Assembly: GCF_024606225.1 (NCBI RefSeq)
Contig: NZ_JAGRPU010000001.1
Coordinates: 434,001-498,000 of the forward strand
Direction of reading: 5' to 3'
Origin: Endozoicomonas sp. ISHI1
Lineage (GTDB): Bacteria > Pseudomonadota > Gammaproteobacteria > Pseudomonadales > Endozoicomonadaceae
Length of the DNA: 64,000 bases
Shown in pieces: positions 18,761 to 28,902 of the stretch; the first letter of the stretch is position 1, and every line of letters starts with the position of its first letter. The notes beneath the pieces are model-generated. The model ran no database searches. It saw only the letters and a program-made list of their open reading frames with translations, and was not told the origin of the DNA. The position numbers were made by a program, and so were the translations under genes.

Positions 18761-20332
18761 ATGCAAATGCTGCGACACGGTATGAAGCTCTTTACTGCAA
18801 CAGCTCTGACCATTTCTATTAGCGGCTGCTCTCTCCTTCAGATTCAACCCAAAACCAGCTATCAGCAAGACAAAACCTATAAACTGACCATTCTCCATAC
18901 CAATGACCACCACGGTCGCTTCTGGCAGGACACTAAGGGGCGTTATGGTATGGCTGCCCGCATGACCCTGGTTAACCAGATTCGTGAAGAAGTTCAGGCT
19001 AAAGACGGCAATGTTCTATTATTATCCGGTGGCGATATCAACACGGGTGTACCTGAATCCGACTTGCAGGACGCCGTTCCTGACTTCATGGGTATGAACC
19101 TGCTCGGTTACGACGCAATGGCCGTTGGCAATCACGAATTCGACAATCCTCGCTCCATCCTCGAAATGCAGGCGGAGCTGGCTAACTTCCCCTTCCTGTC
19201 AGCTAATATCATTGACGACAAAACCGGAAAAACCCTGTTCGAACCTTATACCATCTTCGACGTGGATGGACTTCAGGTTGCCGTCATGGGCCTGACGACC
19301 AAAGACACACCGAAACAGACCAGCCCGGGTAATCTTGTCGGCCTGACATTTAAAGAACCTATGGTAGTCGCCTCCAAGCTTGTTCCTGAACTGAAAAAAA
19401 AAGCAGATATCATCATCGCCACTACTCACATGGGGCACTATGCCGACGCCAATTACGGTGCCAATGCACCGGGAGACGTGACTCTGGCAAGAAGTGTTGA
19501 CGGCATTGACCTGATTGTCGGCGGTCACTCTCAAGACCCGCTGTTCAAGCCAGACCATCAGAACGGGACTTACATTGTTCAGGCCTGGGAATGGGGCAAA
19601 TTCGTTGGTCGTGCTGATTTTGAATTTAAAAACGGCGACCTGAAACTGGTTGACTACCGACTGATTGCTGTGAATACGGGTAATACTGAAGTCTTGCTTG
19701 CCCAGGATCCAGCCATGCTGGAACTGCTGACACCTTACCAGAAAAAAGGTGCCAAAATGGTTCAGGAAAAAGTAGGCTCTGTCGACCAGCGCCTTCTGGG
19801 GGAACGCAAAGAAGTTCGTTTTGAGCCTACCAATCTGGGTACATTGCTGACAGAAGCCTTCATGGTCAAAACCGAAGCAGACTTTGCGGTCATGAACGGT
19901 GGTGGTATCCGCGCCAGCATTGAAGAAGGTGAAATCACTTACAAAGACGTTCTGACCGTCCTGCCATTCGGTAACACTCTGTCGACGGTTGAAATGACCG
20001 GTCAGGAGGTTCTGGACTACCTCGCTGTCGTTGCTATCAAGCCCGCCAACAGTGGTGCCTTTGCTCACTTCTCAGGTATTGAAATGACAATTAATGGCGG
20101 CAACGTTGGCGATGTCAAAGTAGCAGGTGACAAGATCGACACCGGAAAAATCTACAAAATGGCCTTGCTGAGCTTTTCCGCTGAAGGCGGAGACAAATAT
20201 CCCAAACTGACTGACAAGCCAGGCTATATTGATACTGGCTTCGTGGATGCAGACGTCCTGCGGGAATACATTAAAAACAACTCACCTCTGAAAGCATCAA
20301 AGTTTAAGCCAGAAGGTGTTATCCGCTTGTAA
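18761..20332 (+). CDS. UshA-like 5'-nucleotidase / metallophosphatase lipoprotein
   Basis: This is a two-domain 5'-nucleotidase family enzyme. The N-terminal metallophosphoesterase has TILHTNDHHGRF, GGDINTG, VGNHEFDN, THMGHY and VGGHSQDP; the C-terminal domain has NGGGIRASIEEGEITYKD and LPFGNTL, the nucleoside-binding region. The signal peptide ends in a lipobox (SISGC), so it is a lipoprotein rather than a free periplasmic UshA. It would release phosphate and nucleosides from nucleotides. Start ATG 18761 is preferred over 18752 because AAGGA (18748-18752) is then correctly spaced. Confidence 0.9.
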   Translation: MQMLRHGMKLFTATALTISISGCSLLQIQPKTSYQQDKTYKLTILHTNDHHGRFWQDTKGRYGMAARMTLVNQIREEVQAKDGNVLLLSGGDINTGVPESDLQDAVPDFMGMNLLGYDAMAVGNHEFDNPRSILEMQAELANFPFLSANIIDDKTGKTLFEPYTIFDVDGLQVAVMGLTTKDTPKQTSPGNLVGLTFKEPMVVASKLVPELKKKADIIIATTHMGHYADANYGANAPGDVTLARSVDGIDLIVGGHSQDPLFKPDHQNGTYIVQAWEWGKFVGRADFEFKNGDLKLVDYRLIAVNTGNTEVLLAQDPAMLELLTPYQKKGAKMVQEKVGSVDQRLLGERKEVRFEPTNLGTLLTEAFMVKTEADFAVMNGGGIRASIEEGEITYKDVLTVLPFGNTLSTVEMTGQEVLDYLAVVAIKPANSGAFAHFSGIEMTINGGNVGDVKVAGDKIDTGKIYKMALLSFSAEGGDKYPKLTDKPGYIDTGFVDADVLREYIKNNSPLKASKFKPEGVIRL

Positions 20333-20430
20333 ACTCGGCAACAACCCCCCAGTGTTTGTTGAATGTCAATGACGCTGGCACAGCTTCCTTTCTCCATTTA
20401 TGTTCTCTCAGAGTCTTTCTTTAGGAAACA

Positions 20431-20459
20431 ATAAACCCCGGATAAAGACCGGGGTTTAT
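20431..20459. terminator. Bidirectional terminator between the nucleotidase gene and ppiD
   Basis: A perfect 11-bp stem (ATAAACCCCGG / CCGGGGTTTAT) with a 7-base loop lies between two convergent genes, 20 bases past the ppiD stop. Both flanks are A/T-rich, so it can serve both strands. Confidence 0.8.
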
Positions 20460-20478
20460 GAACCAGGTTAACCTGAAA

Positions 20479-22386
20479 TCACTCTTCTTCTTTAGTGATC
20501 TTAACCTTTGCGCTTTCTCTGAGACTCTTCAGATATTCGTTAAAGAGGTTACGCCCATTACCATTAGCAATGTAACTCGCCATCAATCGATCACGGGCAG
20601 CATCTGCCTCGCTTGGCTTGCCTTCAACCACCTTGCTCAAGGCAACAAGGGCAATATCACCATTGGCCAGCTCAACAGAAGAATAAGTTGACTTCCCATC
20701 CTCAGGATGAGGCATTTTGAACGATTCAGTCAGTAGCTGCCGAGGAATGCCCTGCTCCCTTCTGGCAATTGTCTTGACCTCGGTCCACTCCAGACCATCA
20801 GACTCAGTTACCTGCTGAGCCGTTTCACCAGCTACCAGTTTTGCCTGCAGAGCTTCAGCCCTGTTGACCAACTGCTCACGGGCTTTTTCAATTTTGAGAG
20901 CCTTAATAATGCTGTCCTGCACCTCAACCAGTGGGCGCAGCTCTGATTTAAGATGCTTTTTAACTCTCAGTACCATGGCCTTTTCTGAGGACAACTCAAT
21001 CAGTTCACTGTTGGCTCCCAGCTCAAGCACATCGTCACTGAAGGCTGCAGCGATCACTTTAGCATTTGAAGTTACATCAGTGCTACCACCCTGACGGGTG
21101 AAAGGCCCTGCAGACTGAATGGTCAAACCCAGTTGCTCCGCCGGTTGCGCCAGATCAGATGCTTCAAAGCTGATATCCGCCAGCTGTCGGGTTTTGTCCA
21201 GATAAATTGTCTCAGTTTCCTGACGCTTGAGATCAGTAGCAATTTCGTCTTTCAGCTCATCAAAGCTTGGAATGACAGGTTTCTCACGGGAATTTAATTT
21301 GATGATCTGAACACCAAATTCAGTTTCAACTGGCTTGGAAACCTGACCTGGTTCAAGAGAGGCGACAGTTTCATCAAAAGTATCACCAAAGATGCCGGAT
21401 TGGACCTGCCCCATATCACCGCCTTTAGCAGAGGTTACGGGGTCATCAGAGTACGCTTCCGCCAGCTTGGCAAAAGCTTCACCCGCTTTCAGTTTGGATT
21501 CTACTTCTGCAGCTATTTTATGAGCTGCTTCCAGCGACCGCTTTTCACCGGTCTGTATCAGAATAGTGGACACTGTCTGAGTATCGGCAGCATTCTCTTC
21601 AATGTCCTGAAGACGACGCTGATACTCATCTTTAATTGCCTGCTGATCGGCCTCAAGATCGTGCACCATAGAAGCCTTATCCATTTCCACGAAACTGATC
21701 TCAACTTGCTCTGGTGTCATATACTGCTCACGATGAGCTTCGTAATAGGATTTGACCTGATCTTCAGTCGGTTCGATGCTGTCTCGAACTTTTGCAACAT
21801 CAAGGGTCAGCCAGGCCATTTCACGCTTCTGGTTTTCCAGCGCAGTCAACCTACTGATCTCTGACGGGGTCACAAACTCGGAACCTGCAACACCGGCCTG
21901 AATTTGCTGCAAAACCGTTTCATCGCTCAACAACGAACGGAACTGGGCTGGAGACATTCCCAGGCTGCGAACCATCATCAGGAAGCGATCCTGATTGAAT
22001 TGACCGTCCTGCTGGAATTCGGGCATTCTGACGATCATTGCATCCAGTTCTTTCTGGCCCAGGCCCATGTCGCCATTTTTGGCTTCCTGTAATAGCAGGG
22101 TACGATCAATAAGAGACTGGAGAACCGACTCTCTGAGCTGTTTTTCATCAATCAGGGATGGGTCAAACTGATCACCCATCTGTTGAATCAGCATTCTTCT
22201 CTGCTGCTCCAGTGACTGTACCAACTGGGCACGGGTAATATCTTCGCCGTTAACGCTAGCAACGTTAGGATTATTCGGATTCGGCGCCAGTGTTTCCAGA
22301 CCAGTAATCGCCATCATAAAGGCAATGATGCCGACAACAACAAATGTTACCCAGCTCTTTGCCTTATCCCTCATTGATTGGAGCAT
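20479..22386 (-). CDS. ppiD: Periplasmic peptidyl-prolyl isomerase/chaperone PpiD
   Basis: PpiD is an inner-membrane-anchored periplasmic folding factor. The 635-residue protein has a cytoplasmic start MLQSMRDKAKSW, one membrane helix (residues about 13-32), a SurA-like N-domain and one parvulin domain around residues 260-350 (VSTILIQ...GGDMGQVQSG...GQVSKPVET). Length fits E. coli PpiD (623). The ATG at 22386 is chosen because GAGGTAAGT precedes it and the family begins there; the frame stays open upstream without family resemblance. It is downstream of hupB, as in many Gammaproteobacteria. Confidence 0.95.
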   Translation of the reverse strand: MLQSMRDKAKSWVTFVVVGIIAFMMAITGLETLAPNPNNPNVASVNGEDITRAQLVQSLEQQRRMLIQQMGDQFDPSLIDEKQLRESVLQSLIDRTLLLQEAKNGDMGLGQKELDAMIVRMPEFQQDGQFNQDRFLMMVRSLGMSPAQFRSLLSDETVLQQIQAGVAGSEFVTPSEISRLTALENQKREMAWLTLDVAKVRDSIEPTEDQVKSYYEAHREQYMTPEQVEISFVEMDKASMVHDLEADQQAIKDEYQRRLQDIEENAADTQTVSTILIQTGEKRSLEAAHKIAAEVESKLKAGEAFAKLAEAYSDDPVTSAKGGDMGQVQSGIFGDTFDETVASLEPGQVSKPVETEFGVQIIKLNSREKPVIPSFDELKDEIATDLKRQETETIYLDKTRQLADISFEASDLAQPAEQLGLTIQSAGPFTRQGGSTDVTSNAKVIAAAFSDDVLELGANSELIELSSEKAMVLRVKKHLKSELRPLVEVQDSIIKALKIEKAREQLVNRAEALQAKLVAGETAQQVTESDGLEWTEVKTIARREQGIPRQLLTESFKMPHPEDGKSTYSSVELANGDIALVALSKVVEGKPSEADAARDRLMASYIANGNGRNLFNEYLKSLRESAKVKITKEEE

Positions 22387-22710
22387 ACTTACCTCAGGTT
22401 CCGGGCTCGCTTTAGCTTTATATACATAGGGACACGAACCTGATGTTCGAGCCTTGTGACGATGACATCGCATACCTCTCTGCAAACGCTTGAGAAGCAT
22501 CATCAGATGCTGCTGGCATGACCGGCATTTCTGACCCGCATAATAGCGGTCCAGAATCTCAGGCATCACCAACAAAAAAAGCGCATCTCAAGATGCGCCT
22601 TTTCGGAAAGCAGCAAAAACTGGACAGCCTTTAATGAAAACAACTGCAGATTCTTGCCACAGTTCCTTTGTGGTTTACTGAAGTCTCAGGACTTCATCCC
22701 GGGCGCGTGA
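22387..22710. other. hupB-ppiD intergenic region
   Basis: Besides the hupB terminator this stretch has an upstream extension of the ppiD frame (63 codons containing CRSC and HRHK). It lacks a start signal and family resemblance, so I treat it as non-coding leader of ppiD. Confidence 0.4.
22574..22598 (-). terminator. Rho-independent terminator of hupB
   Basis: On the minus strand an 8-bp GC-rich stem (GCGCATCT / AGATGCGC, 2-base apparent loop) is followed directly by seven T's. Confidence 0.85.
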
Positions 22711-22986
22711 TCAGCTGTTAACCGCGTCCTTGAGAGCTTTACCAGCCTTGAAGCTAGGAATTTTGGAAGCAGCAATCTCAATAGGCTCACCGGTTTGAGG
22801 GTTACGGCCAGTTCGAGCCGCACGCTCTTTAACAGCGAATGTACCAAAGCCAACCAGTACAACCTGTTCACCATCTTTCAGTGCATTGGTGACAGAGTTA
22901 ATAATGGCGTCCAGGGCACGACCAGCGGCAGCCTTGGGAAGGTCAGCAGATGCCGCAATTGCTTCAATCAGCTCGGACTTGTTCAC
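22711..22986 (-). CDS. hupB: DNA-binding protein HU-beta
   Basis: HU is a nucleoid-organising DNA-bending protein. The 91 residues include the DNA-intercalating arm motif [10 protein letters not shown] and the N-terminal [11 protein letters not shown]. The start codon is GTG at 22986 with GGGGAA six bases upstream. The upstream leader has a direct repeat TTTGGCTAT twice, about 16 bp apart. It follows lon in the same orientation, the usual gammaproteobacterial order, but each gene has its own terminator. Confidence 0.97.
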   Translation of the reverse strand: MNKSELIEAIAASADLPKAAAGRALDAIINSVTNALKDGEQVVLVGFGTFAVKERAARTGRNPQTGEPIEIAASKIPSFKAGKALKDAVNS

Positions 22987-23523
22987 TCTATTCCCCTTCT
23001 TTCTACGATGCTTTAATAGCCAAAAATAGCTATAGCCAAATACTAGCTAGTTGGTACTGAAGACAGTTTAAGTGCCCCAGATACCTTGCCTGACGGGCGC
23101 TTTGCTATGCTGCGTGATTTTAGCTGAAAACTCAAGCAATAGCGCAGGCTACCCGGTAATTTCTGCAGTTTTCTGTTTAATCTGATCGTATGTACCAATC
23201 AAACAGTTAACAACAGTTCCCCACTTATTACATAACGGCCAAAACCACTTCGAAATAGCGCCATTATTCCACCTGAAATAATTGAACAGGATCAGGAAGA
23301 AAAACTGTATCGAACGAGTTGTGCGATAATATCCGAAACGTATAAGCACTGGGCTCCCGGATCACACCAGAGCCCACATAGAGGCAGCAGACGCTTTTTA
23401 TACCAATGCCCTATGGTAACTGTCAACAGCGTAAGCACCCATCAATACTGCCTCTCCTCATTATTTTCTAAAAAAAGGCCAGTACCAATGTACCAGCCTA
23501 TTGTTTCAATCAGATCATTATGA
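22987..23523. other. lon-hupB intergenic region
   Basis: This 537-bp stretch holds the lon terminator (23470-23498), a further inverted repeat GGGCTC...GAGCCC at about 23351-23376 without a T-run, and the hupB leader. No gene is supported. Confidence 0.4.
23470..23498 (-). terminator. Rho-independent terminator of lon
   Basis: On the minus strand GGCTGGTAC-ATTG-GTACTGGCC forms a 9-bp stem with two G-U pairs and is followed by seven T's, 25 bases after the lon stop. Confidence 0.85.
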
Positions 23524-25941
23524 TCAGTGGGTCTTGATTGATCGGTCCCGGTTAGAAGCAGTCTTTGTTTTAAGCCCCTTAACCTGCTCTTCATCGCTGG
23601 CGGTTGGAGTATATTGCAGAGCAACCTCCAGCACTTCATCAATCCACTTCACAGGTACGATCGTAAGGTCTTCCTTGATATTCTCGGGAATCTCTTTGAG
23701 ATCACGGCGATTCTCTTCCGGAATCACGACTGTCTTGATACCACCCCGATGCGCCGCAAGAAGCTTCTCTTTGAGACCGCCAATGGCCAGCACCTGCCCC
23801 CTCAAAGTGATTTCACCGGTCATGGCAACATCAGCCTTAACCGGAATATCAGTCAGTACAGAAACCAGCGCTGTACACATACCGATACCGGCACTTGGAC
23901 CGTCCTTGGGCGTAGCACCCTCAGGGACGTGAATGTGCAAGTCGTTCTTCTGATGGAAATCCTGAGGGATACCCAGAGTCTGTGCTCTGCTGCGAACAAC
24001 AGTCAGGGCCGCCTGGATAGACTCCTGCATCACATCCCCAAGAGAACCCGTCTTGGTAATCTGGCCTTTGCCGGGTACCGCCATTGACTCAATAGTCAGC
24101 AGCTCACCTCCAACCTGGGTCCAGGCCAGGCCCGTGACCTGACCTACCTTATCCTGATCTTCTGCCTTGCCGAAGTTAAACTTGCGAACCCCAAGGAAGT
24201 ACTCCAGTGATTCTGGTGTTACTTTATCGTGACGCTCTTCAGCAGAAAGTGCTTCATCCTTCACCGACTTACGGCAGATTTTGGCAATTTCCCTTTCCAG
24301 CCCCCGGACTCCCGCCTCACGAGTGTAATAACGGATAACATCACGAATAGCGTCTTCTTCAAACTTCAGCTCTCCGGCCTTCAGTCCACTGCTCTTGACC
24401 TGCTTGGTCACCAGATAACGCTGAGCAATATTCACTTTCTCGTCTTCGGTGTAGCCCGGAATACGAATCACTTCCATACGATCCAACAGTGGCGCCGGGA
24501 TATCCATGGAGTTGGAAGTACAGACAAACATGACATCTGAAAGGTCATAGTCTACTTCCAGATAGTGATCGTTGAATGAGTTGTTCTGCTCGGGGTCCAA
24601 AACTTCCAACAAGGCCGAAGAAGGATCGCCCCTCATGTCAGAACCCATCTTGTCAATCTCGTCCAACAGGAAGAGCGGGTTACGCACTTCGGACTTGGCC
24701 ATTTTCTGGATGAGCTTGCCAGGCATGGAGCCTATGTAGGTTCTTCTGTGCCCACGAATTTCTGCCTCATCACGAACCCCGCCGAGAGCCATTCGGACAA
24801 ACTTGCGGTTGGTCGCTCTGGCAATGGACTCACCCAGGGAAGTTTTACCAACACCGGGAGGTCCGACCAGACAGAGAACAGGCCCTTTTATTTTGCGAAC
24901 ACGTTTCTGAACTGCGAGGTATTCCAGAATACGCTCCTTCACCTCTTCCAAACCATAGTGCTCTGCTTCAAGAATATCCTGCGCCCGCTTCATGTCATGA
25001 CGAACTTTACTGCGTTTTTTCCAGGGCACGCCAATCATCCAGTCGATATAACCCCGAACTACAGTCGCTTCAGCAGACATGGGTGACATCATCTTGAGCT
25101 TGCCCAGTTCTGCCATGGCCTTTTCTTTCGCTTCGGCAGGCATACCGGCATCGTCAATCTTCTGCTTCAGCTCGTCCAGCTCATTGGGGGCTTCATCCAT
25201 ATCACCCAGTTCTTTCTGGATAGCCTTCATCTGCTCATTCAGATAGTATTCACGCTGGCTGCGCTCCATCTGCTTCTTGACACGGCCACGAATTTTCTTT
25301 TCAACCTGCAGAAAATCCAGCTCGCCCTGCATAATACCGATCAGGTATTCAAGCCTTTCACCCAGATCTTCAACCTCAAGCACCTTCTGCTTGTCCTCGA
25401 TCTTCATGGGCATATGGGCAGCAACAGTGTCAACCAGCTTGGATGGAATGTTGATGCCTGTCAGGGATGTCAGTACATCAGAAGGCACTTTCTTGCTCAG
25501 CTGGACGTATTGTTCGAACTGGGACATCAATGACCGGGTCAGAATTTCTGACTCGCGTTCACTGACTTCCGGCTCAATGAACTCCCGGACTTCCGCCACA
25601 ACATAGTCGTTGCTCTCGTCCAGACGGTTTATAGCAACACGGCCCTCACCCTCAACCAGAACCTTCACGGTACCATCAGGCAGCTTTAGCAGCTGTAGAA
25701 TGCTGGCGAGCGTACCTACGTGGAAAATATCATCCGCGGTCGGATCGTCCACCTGAGCGTTTTTCTGAGCCACCAAAAGAATTTTCTTATCCTGCCCCAT
25801 GGCAAGATCCAGAGCCTGAATGGACTTGTCACGCCCCACAAACAGCGGGATCACCATGTGCGGATACACAACTACGTCCCTGAGAGGTAACAATGGCAGA
25901 TCAAAGGGCTCTGACAGATGCAAAGTATCGTTTTTATCCAT
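23524..25941 (-). CDS. lon: ATP-dependent protease Lon
   Basis: Lon is a cytosolic AAA+ serine protease that degrades misfolded and regulatory proteins. The 805-residue protein has the N-terminal substrate domain ([19 protein letters not shown]), Walker [10 protein letters not shown], Walker B FLLDEIDK, and the protease motif [11 protein letters not shown] with the catalytic serine, plus the catalytic lysine in GLKEKLLAA. It sits between clpX and hupB on the same strand as in E. coli. Confidence 0.98.
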   Translation of the reverse strand: MDKNDTLHLSEPFDLPLLPLRDVVVYPHMVIPLFVGRDKSIQALDLAMGQDKKILLVAQKNAQVDDPTADDIFHVGTLASILQLLKLPDGTVKVLVEGEGRVAINRLDESNDYVVAEVREFIEPEVSERESEILTRSLMSQFEQYVQLSKKVPSDVLTSLTGINIPSKLVDTVAAHMPMKIEDKQKVLEVEDLGERLEYLIGIMQGELDFLQVEKKIRGRVKKQMERSQREYYLNEQMKAIQKELGDMDEAPNELDELKQKIDDAGMPAEAKEKAMAELGKLKMMSPMSAEATVVRGYIDWMIGVPWKKRSKVRHDMKRAQDILEAEHYGLEEVKERILEYLAVQKRVRKIKGPVLCLVGPPGVGKTSLGESIARATNRKFVRMALGGVRDEAEIRGHRRTYIGSMPGKLIQKMAKSEVRNPLFLLDEIDKMGSDMRGDPSSALLEVLDPEQNNSFNDHYLEVDYDLSDVMFVCTSNSMDIPAPLLDRMEVIRIPGYTEDEKVNIAQRYLVTKQVKSSGLKAGELKFEEDAIRDVIRYYTREAGVRGLEREIAKICRKSVKDEALSAEERHDKVTPESLEYFLGVRKFNFGKAEDQDKVGQVTGLAWTQVGGELLTIESMAVPGKGQITKTGSLGDVMQESIQAALTVVRSRAQTLGIPQDFHQKNDLHIHVPEGATPKDGPSAGIGMCTALVSVLTDIPVKADVAMTGEITLRGQVLAIGGLKEKLLAAHRGGIKTVVIPEENRRDLKEIPENIKEDLTIVPVKWIDEVLEVALQYTPTASDEEQVKGLKTKTASNRDRSIKTH

Positions 25942-26479
25942 GACTCAGTCCCCTAACGGCATTTCGACTTACATGACTCCGGTATTATAATGCTCCGGAA
26001 CAGCTTAAAACGGGCTACATTCTACTTGCGTGCAGCAGCGCTCGCTTAAGCTTTAAGATGCTTCTTTTTTGCGGAAATTACAATAGTGTTTATTGCTTCC
26101 AACTATGGTAGATTCATACTAGTCAGATATCCTTCACTACACTGTCTTTGAACTAATACCCAAACAGGCAATGCCCTGATTTCCAACGACACGCCTCAAC
26201 ACCCGTCCGGCCAGGAATATTTAAAGACTTTGGTGCCACATTAATACCGACTGAAAACATTGCTGAAACGATTTATTCAACCGGGCACGACTGACACTTT
26301 TCTATCTGCCTCACACGATGTTACTAGAAAAAGAACACATAAACTCCAACTCCAAAAAAACAAGCCTGTCTTTATTTTTGACAGCATCCAACAGCTTTGA
26401 GCGGTTGTCGATTTATACCCAGACAAAAAACCCTGCCTAAAAGCAGGGTTTCCAGATCTATAAAAACCTGTACTGAAAG
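25942..26479. other. clpX-lon intergenic region
   Basis: This 538-bp gap contains the clpX terminator at 26425-26451 and a TATAAT on the minus strand (rc of 25984-25989), about 43 bp before the lon start, as a candidate -10. I did not find a clear sigma-32 consensus. No gene is supported. Confidence 0.4.
26425..26451 (-). terminator. Rho-independent terminator of clpX
   Basis: A 9-bp stem AAACCCTGC / GCAGGGTTT with a 6-base loop is followed by a T-run on the minus strand, 29 bases past the clpX stop. Confidence 0.85.
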
Positions 26480-27769
26480 TCAGCTGTCGTCAGAAGCAGC
26501 CTTTTGTGTTTCTGTATTTTCATAAATCAGCAGTGGGTCGGACTTGCCTTCTATCACAGAAGCATCAATAACTACTTTGGAGACTCTCTTCTCTGAAGGA
26601 ATGTCGTACATGGAATCCAGCAGAACACCTTCAAGAATGGATCGAAGACCACGAGCACCAGTCCTGCGCTCCATGGCTTTCTTGGCCACCGCTCGCAGAG
26701 CATCTTCACGGAAGTCGACATCGACATCTTCCATTTCAAACAGTTTTGCATACTGCTTGGTCAAGGCATTCTTGGGCTCGGTCAAAATCTGAACAAGAGC
26801 TTCTTCATCCAACTCTTCGAGTGTTGCAACCACCGGCAGACGACCAATAAATTCCGGTATCAGACCAAACTTGACCAGATCTTCCGGCTCGACCTCTTTG
26901 AAGGTTTCGCTCAGATCCTTCTTGTTATCTTTGCTCTTGACTTCTGCCGAGAAGCCAATTCCACCTTTGTCTGTACGATCACGAATCACCTTGTCCAGAC
27001 CGGCAAAAGCGCCGCCACAGATAAACAGGATATTAGAGGTATCGACCTGCAGGAACTCCTGCTGGGGATGCTTGCGACCACCCTGTGGCGGAACAGAAGC
27101 AACGGTACCTTCAATCAGTTTGAGCAGCGCCTGCTGAACACCTTCACCGGATACATCACGGGTAATAGACGGGTTGTCAGACTTTCTGGAGATTTTGTCG
27201 ATCTCGTCAATGTAAACAATACCCACCTGAGCTTTCTCTACGTCGTAGTCACACTTTTGCAACAGTTTCTGGATGATATTTTCAACATCTTCACCCACAT
27301 AGCCTGCCTCGGTGAGGGTAGTAGCATCGGCAATAGTAAAGGGCACATTCAACAGTCTTGCCAGGGTTTCAGCCAGCAGTGTTTTACCACTACCGGTAGG
27401 TCCGAGCAGCATGATATTGCTCTTACCCAGTTCTACGTCATCTTTTTGCTTGTCACCGTAACGCAGACGCTTGTAGTGATTGTATACAGCAACCGACAAC
27501 ACTTTCTTTGCGCGCGGTTGACCGATCACGTATTCATCGAGAATATCCTTGATTTCCCGGGGTGTCGGCAACTTGTCGGAGGAAGTCTCAGTTTCACTGT
27601 CCTGAATTTCTTCACGGATGATGTCGTTGCACAGATCAACGCATTCATCGCAAATAAATACGGAAGGGCCAGCAATGAGCTTGCGCACCTCATGCTGACT
27701 TTTTCCGCAGAAAGAGCAGTACAGCAACTTGCCGTTATCTTCACCCTTGCCGCTAGTTTCGTCGGTCAT
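26480..27769 (-). CDS. clpX: ATP-dependent Clp protease ATP-binding subunit ClpX
   Basis: ClpX unfolds substrates and feeds them to ClpP. The 429 residues include the N-terminal zinc domain (CSFCGKS ... ICDECVDLC), Walker A GPTGSGKT, Walker [10 protein letters not shown], and the IGF tripeptide (GGIGFSAEV) that docks on ClpP. The start is placed at ATG 27769 ([12 protein letters not shown]) with AGGTAA upstream; 25 further in-frame codons upstream do not match the family. Confidence 0.98.
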   Translation of the reverse strand: MTDETSGKGEDNGKLLYCSFCGKSQHEVRKLIAGPSVFICDECVDLCNDIIREEIQDSETETSSDKLPTPREIKDILDEYVIGQPRAKKVLSVAVYNHYKRLRYGDKQKDDVELGKSNIMLLGPTGSGKTLLAETLARLLNVPFTIADATTLTEAGYVGEDVENIIQKLLQKCDYDVEKAQVGIVYIDEIDKISRKSDNPSITRDVSGEGVQQALLKLIEGTVASVPPQGGRKHPQQEFLQVDTSNILFICGGAFAGLDKVIRDRTDKGGIGFSAEVKSKDNKKDLSETFKEVEPEDLVKFGLIPEFIGRLPVVATLEELDEEALVQILTEPKNALTKQYAKLFEMEDVDVDFREDALRAVAKKAMERRTGARGLRSILEGVLLDSMYDIPSEKRVSKVVIDASVIEGKSDPLLIYENTETQKAASDDS

Positions 27770-28092
27770 TCGATTACCTGTTGGAGGAACAACACCTGTC
27801 TTAAAAACAAGATGCAGGCATTGGGACGTATTTTCAAGTGTCAAACAGGAGAAATTACAGAAAAACGGTCAACAAATGCCAGTCAGACCCATTTTTCGTC
27901 TATCAAGCAGGAACTGCAGTGAATTCAGTACAATCCGTCACATACTGGCAGTCTGATACCGATATTTTGACTGTCTCCAAAGTACCAACCGACCACGTTC
28001 GACTATCTTGATAGATTTTAGCCAGCTGGTATCGGGGAGCCTGAGCGAGATTAGACAACACGAGCGCTATTTCGTTCAAACTCCACGCATTT
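27770..28092. other. clpP-clpX intergenic region
   Basis: This 323-bp gap is longer than usual between clpP and clpX. I see no strong hairpin or T-run; a separate clpX promoter is likely but no good consensus pair was found. Confidence 0.35.
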
Positions 28093-28731
28093 TTACTTTT
28101 CTGTCGGAATGCGACTACTCAGAACCTTGTCAATCAGGCCGTATTCCATCGCCTGCTCAGCACTCATAAAGTTGTCACGATCAGTGTCTTTTTCAACCAC
28201 TTCCATGGGCTGCCCGGTATGTTTCGCCAGCACATGATTCAGACGCTCCTTGATGGTCATAATTTCCTGAGCGTGGATGGCGATATCAGACGCCTGCCCC
28301 TGAAAACCACCCAACGGCTGATGAATCATCACTCTGGAGTGAGGCAGCGCGAATCGCTTGCCGTTAGCACCTGCAGCCAGAAGCAGTGAGCCCATACTGC
28401 AGGCCTGACCAATACACATGGTTGAAACATCGGGCTTAATAAACTGCATGGTATCGTAAATAGACATACCGGCAGTGACCGAGCCACCCGGAGAATTAAT
28501 ATAGAGATGAATATCCTTGTCGGGATTCTCTGACTCCAGGAACAGCAGCTGAGCCACGACCAGATTAGCCATGTGATCCTCAACCTGACCCACCAGAAAA
28601 ATGACTCTTTCCTTGAGCAGCCTTGAGTATATGTCGTAAGAACGCTCACCTCTGGCGGACTGCTCAACGACAATAGGCACCAGGCCGGAATTGGTGATTG
28701 CCACGGATTGCGTTTCGATCAGTCTGGACAT
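28093..28731 (-). CDS. clpP: ATP-dependent Clp protease proteolytic subunit
   Basis: ClpP forms the tetradecameric serine protease chamber used by ClpX. The catalytic triad is visible as Ser in GQACSMGS, His in VMIHQPLGG and Asp in [10 protein letters not shown] start it at ATG 28731 ([19 protein letters not shown]), giving 212 residues and a Pseudomonas-like N-terminus. An in-frame ATG at 28800 also has AGGTT upstream and would add 23 residues, but the intervening DNA is dominated by a strong hairpin. Confidence 0.96.
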   Translation of the reverse strand: MSRLIETQSVAITNSGLVPIVVEQSARGERSYDIYSRLLKERVIFLVGQVEDHMANLVVAQLLFLESENPDKDIHLYINSPGGSVTAGMSIYDTMQFIKPDVSTMCIGQACSMGSLLLAAGANGKRFALPHSRVMIHQPLGGFQGQASDIAIHAQEIMTIKERLNHVLAKHTGQPMEVVEKDTDRDNFMSAEQAMEYGLIDKVLSSRIPTEK

Positions 28732-28766
28732 GTCCTGTCTTAACTCCTTGCCAAGTCGAAGAGGAA

Positions 28767-28787
28767 CGACCCGCTCAGAGCGGGTCG
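28767..28787 (-). other. Strong hairpin between tig and clpP
   Basis: CGACCCGCTC-A-GAGCGGGTCG is a perfect 10-bp inverted repeat with one central base. On the minus strand it is followed by TTCCTCTTC, a weak U-tract. It could be a partial tig terminator or a 5' structure in clpP mRNA. A second inverted repeat (ATTAACGC / GCGTTAAT) lies nearby at 28843-28865. Confidence 0.5.
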
Positions 28788-28902
28788 CGAAACGTGTCAT
28801 GGTTTAACCTGAATAATGCACCACCCTGAGGTGACTAGCATTATTAACGCGCACAAGGCGTTAATACGGCAGCGCGCGCCAAAACCTTAGACGACGCCCT
28901 GA

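Noticed and set aside
22387-22575. Open 63-codon extension upstream of ppiD with CxxC-like residues
   Set aside because: It lacks a ribosome-binding site, does not match PpiD proteins, and the ATG at 22386 has a good one.
23149-23349. Small minus-strand frame between hupB and lon
   Set aside because: Low-complexity translation without start signal; the region is better read as leader DNA.
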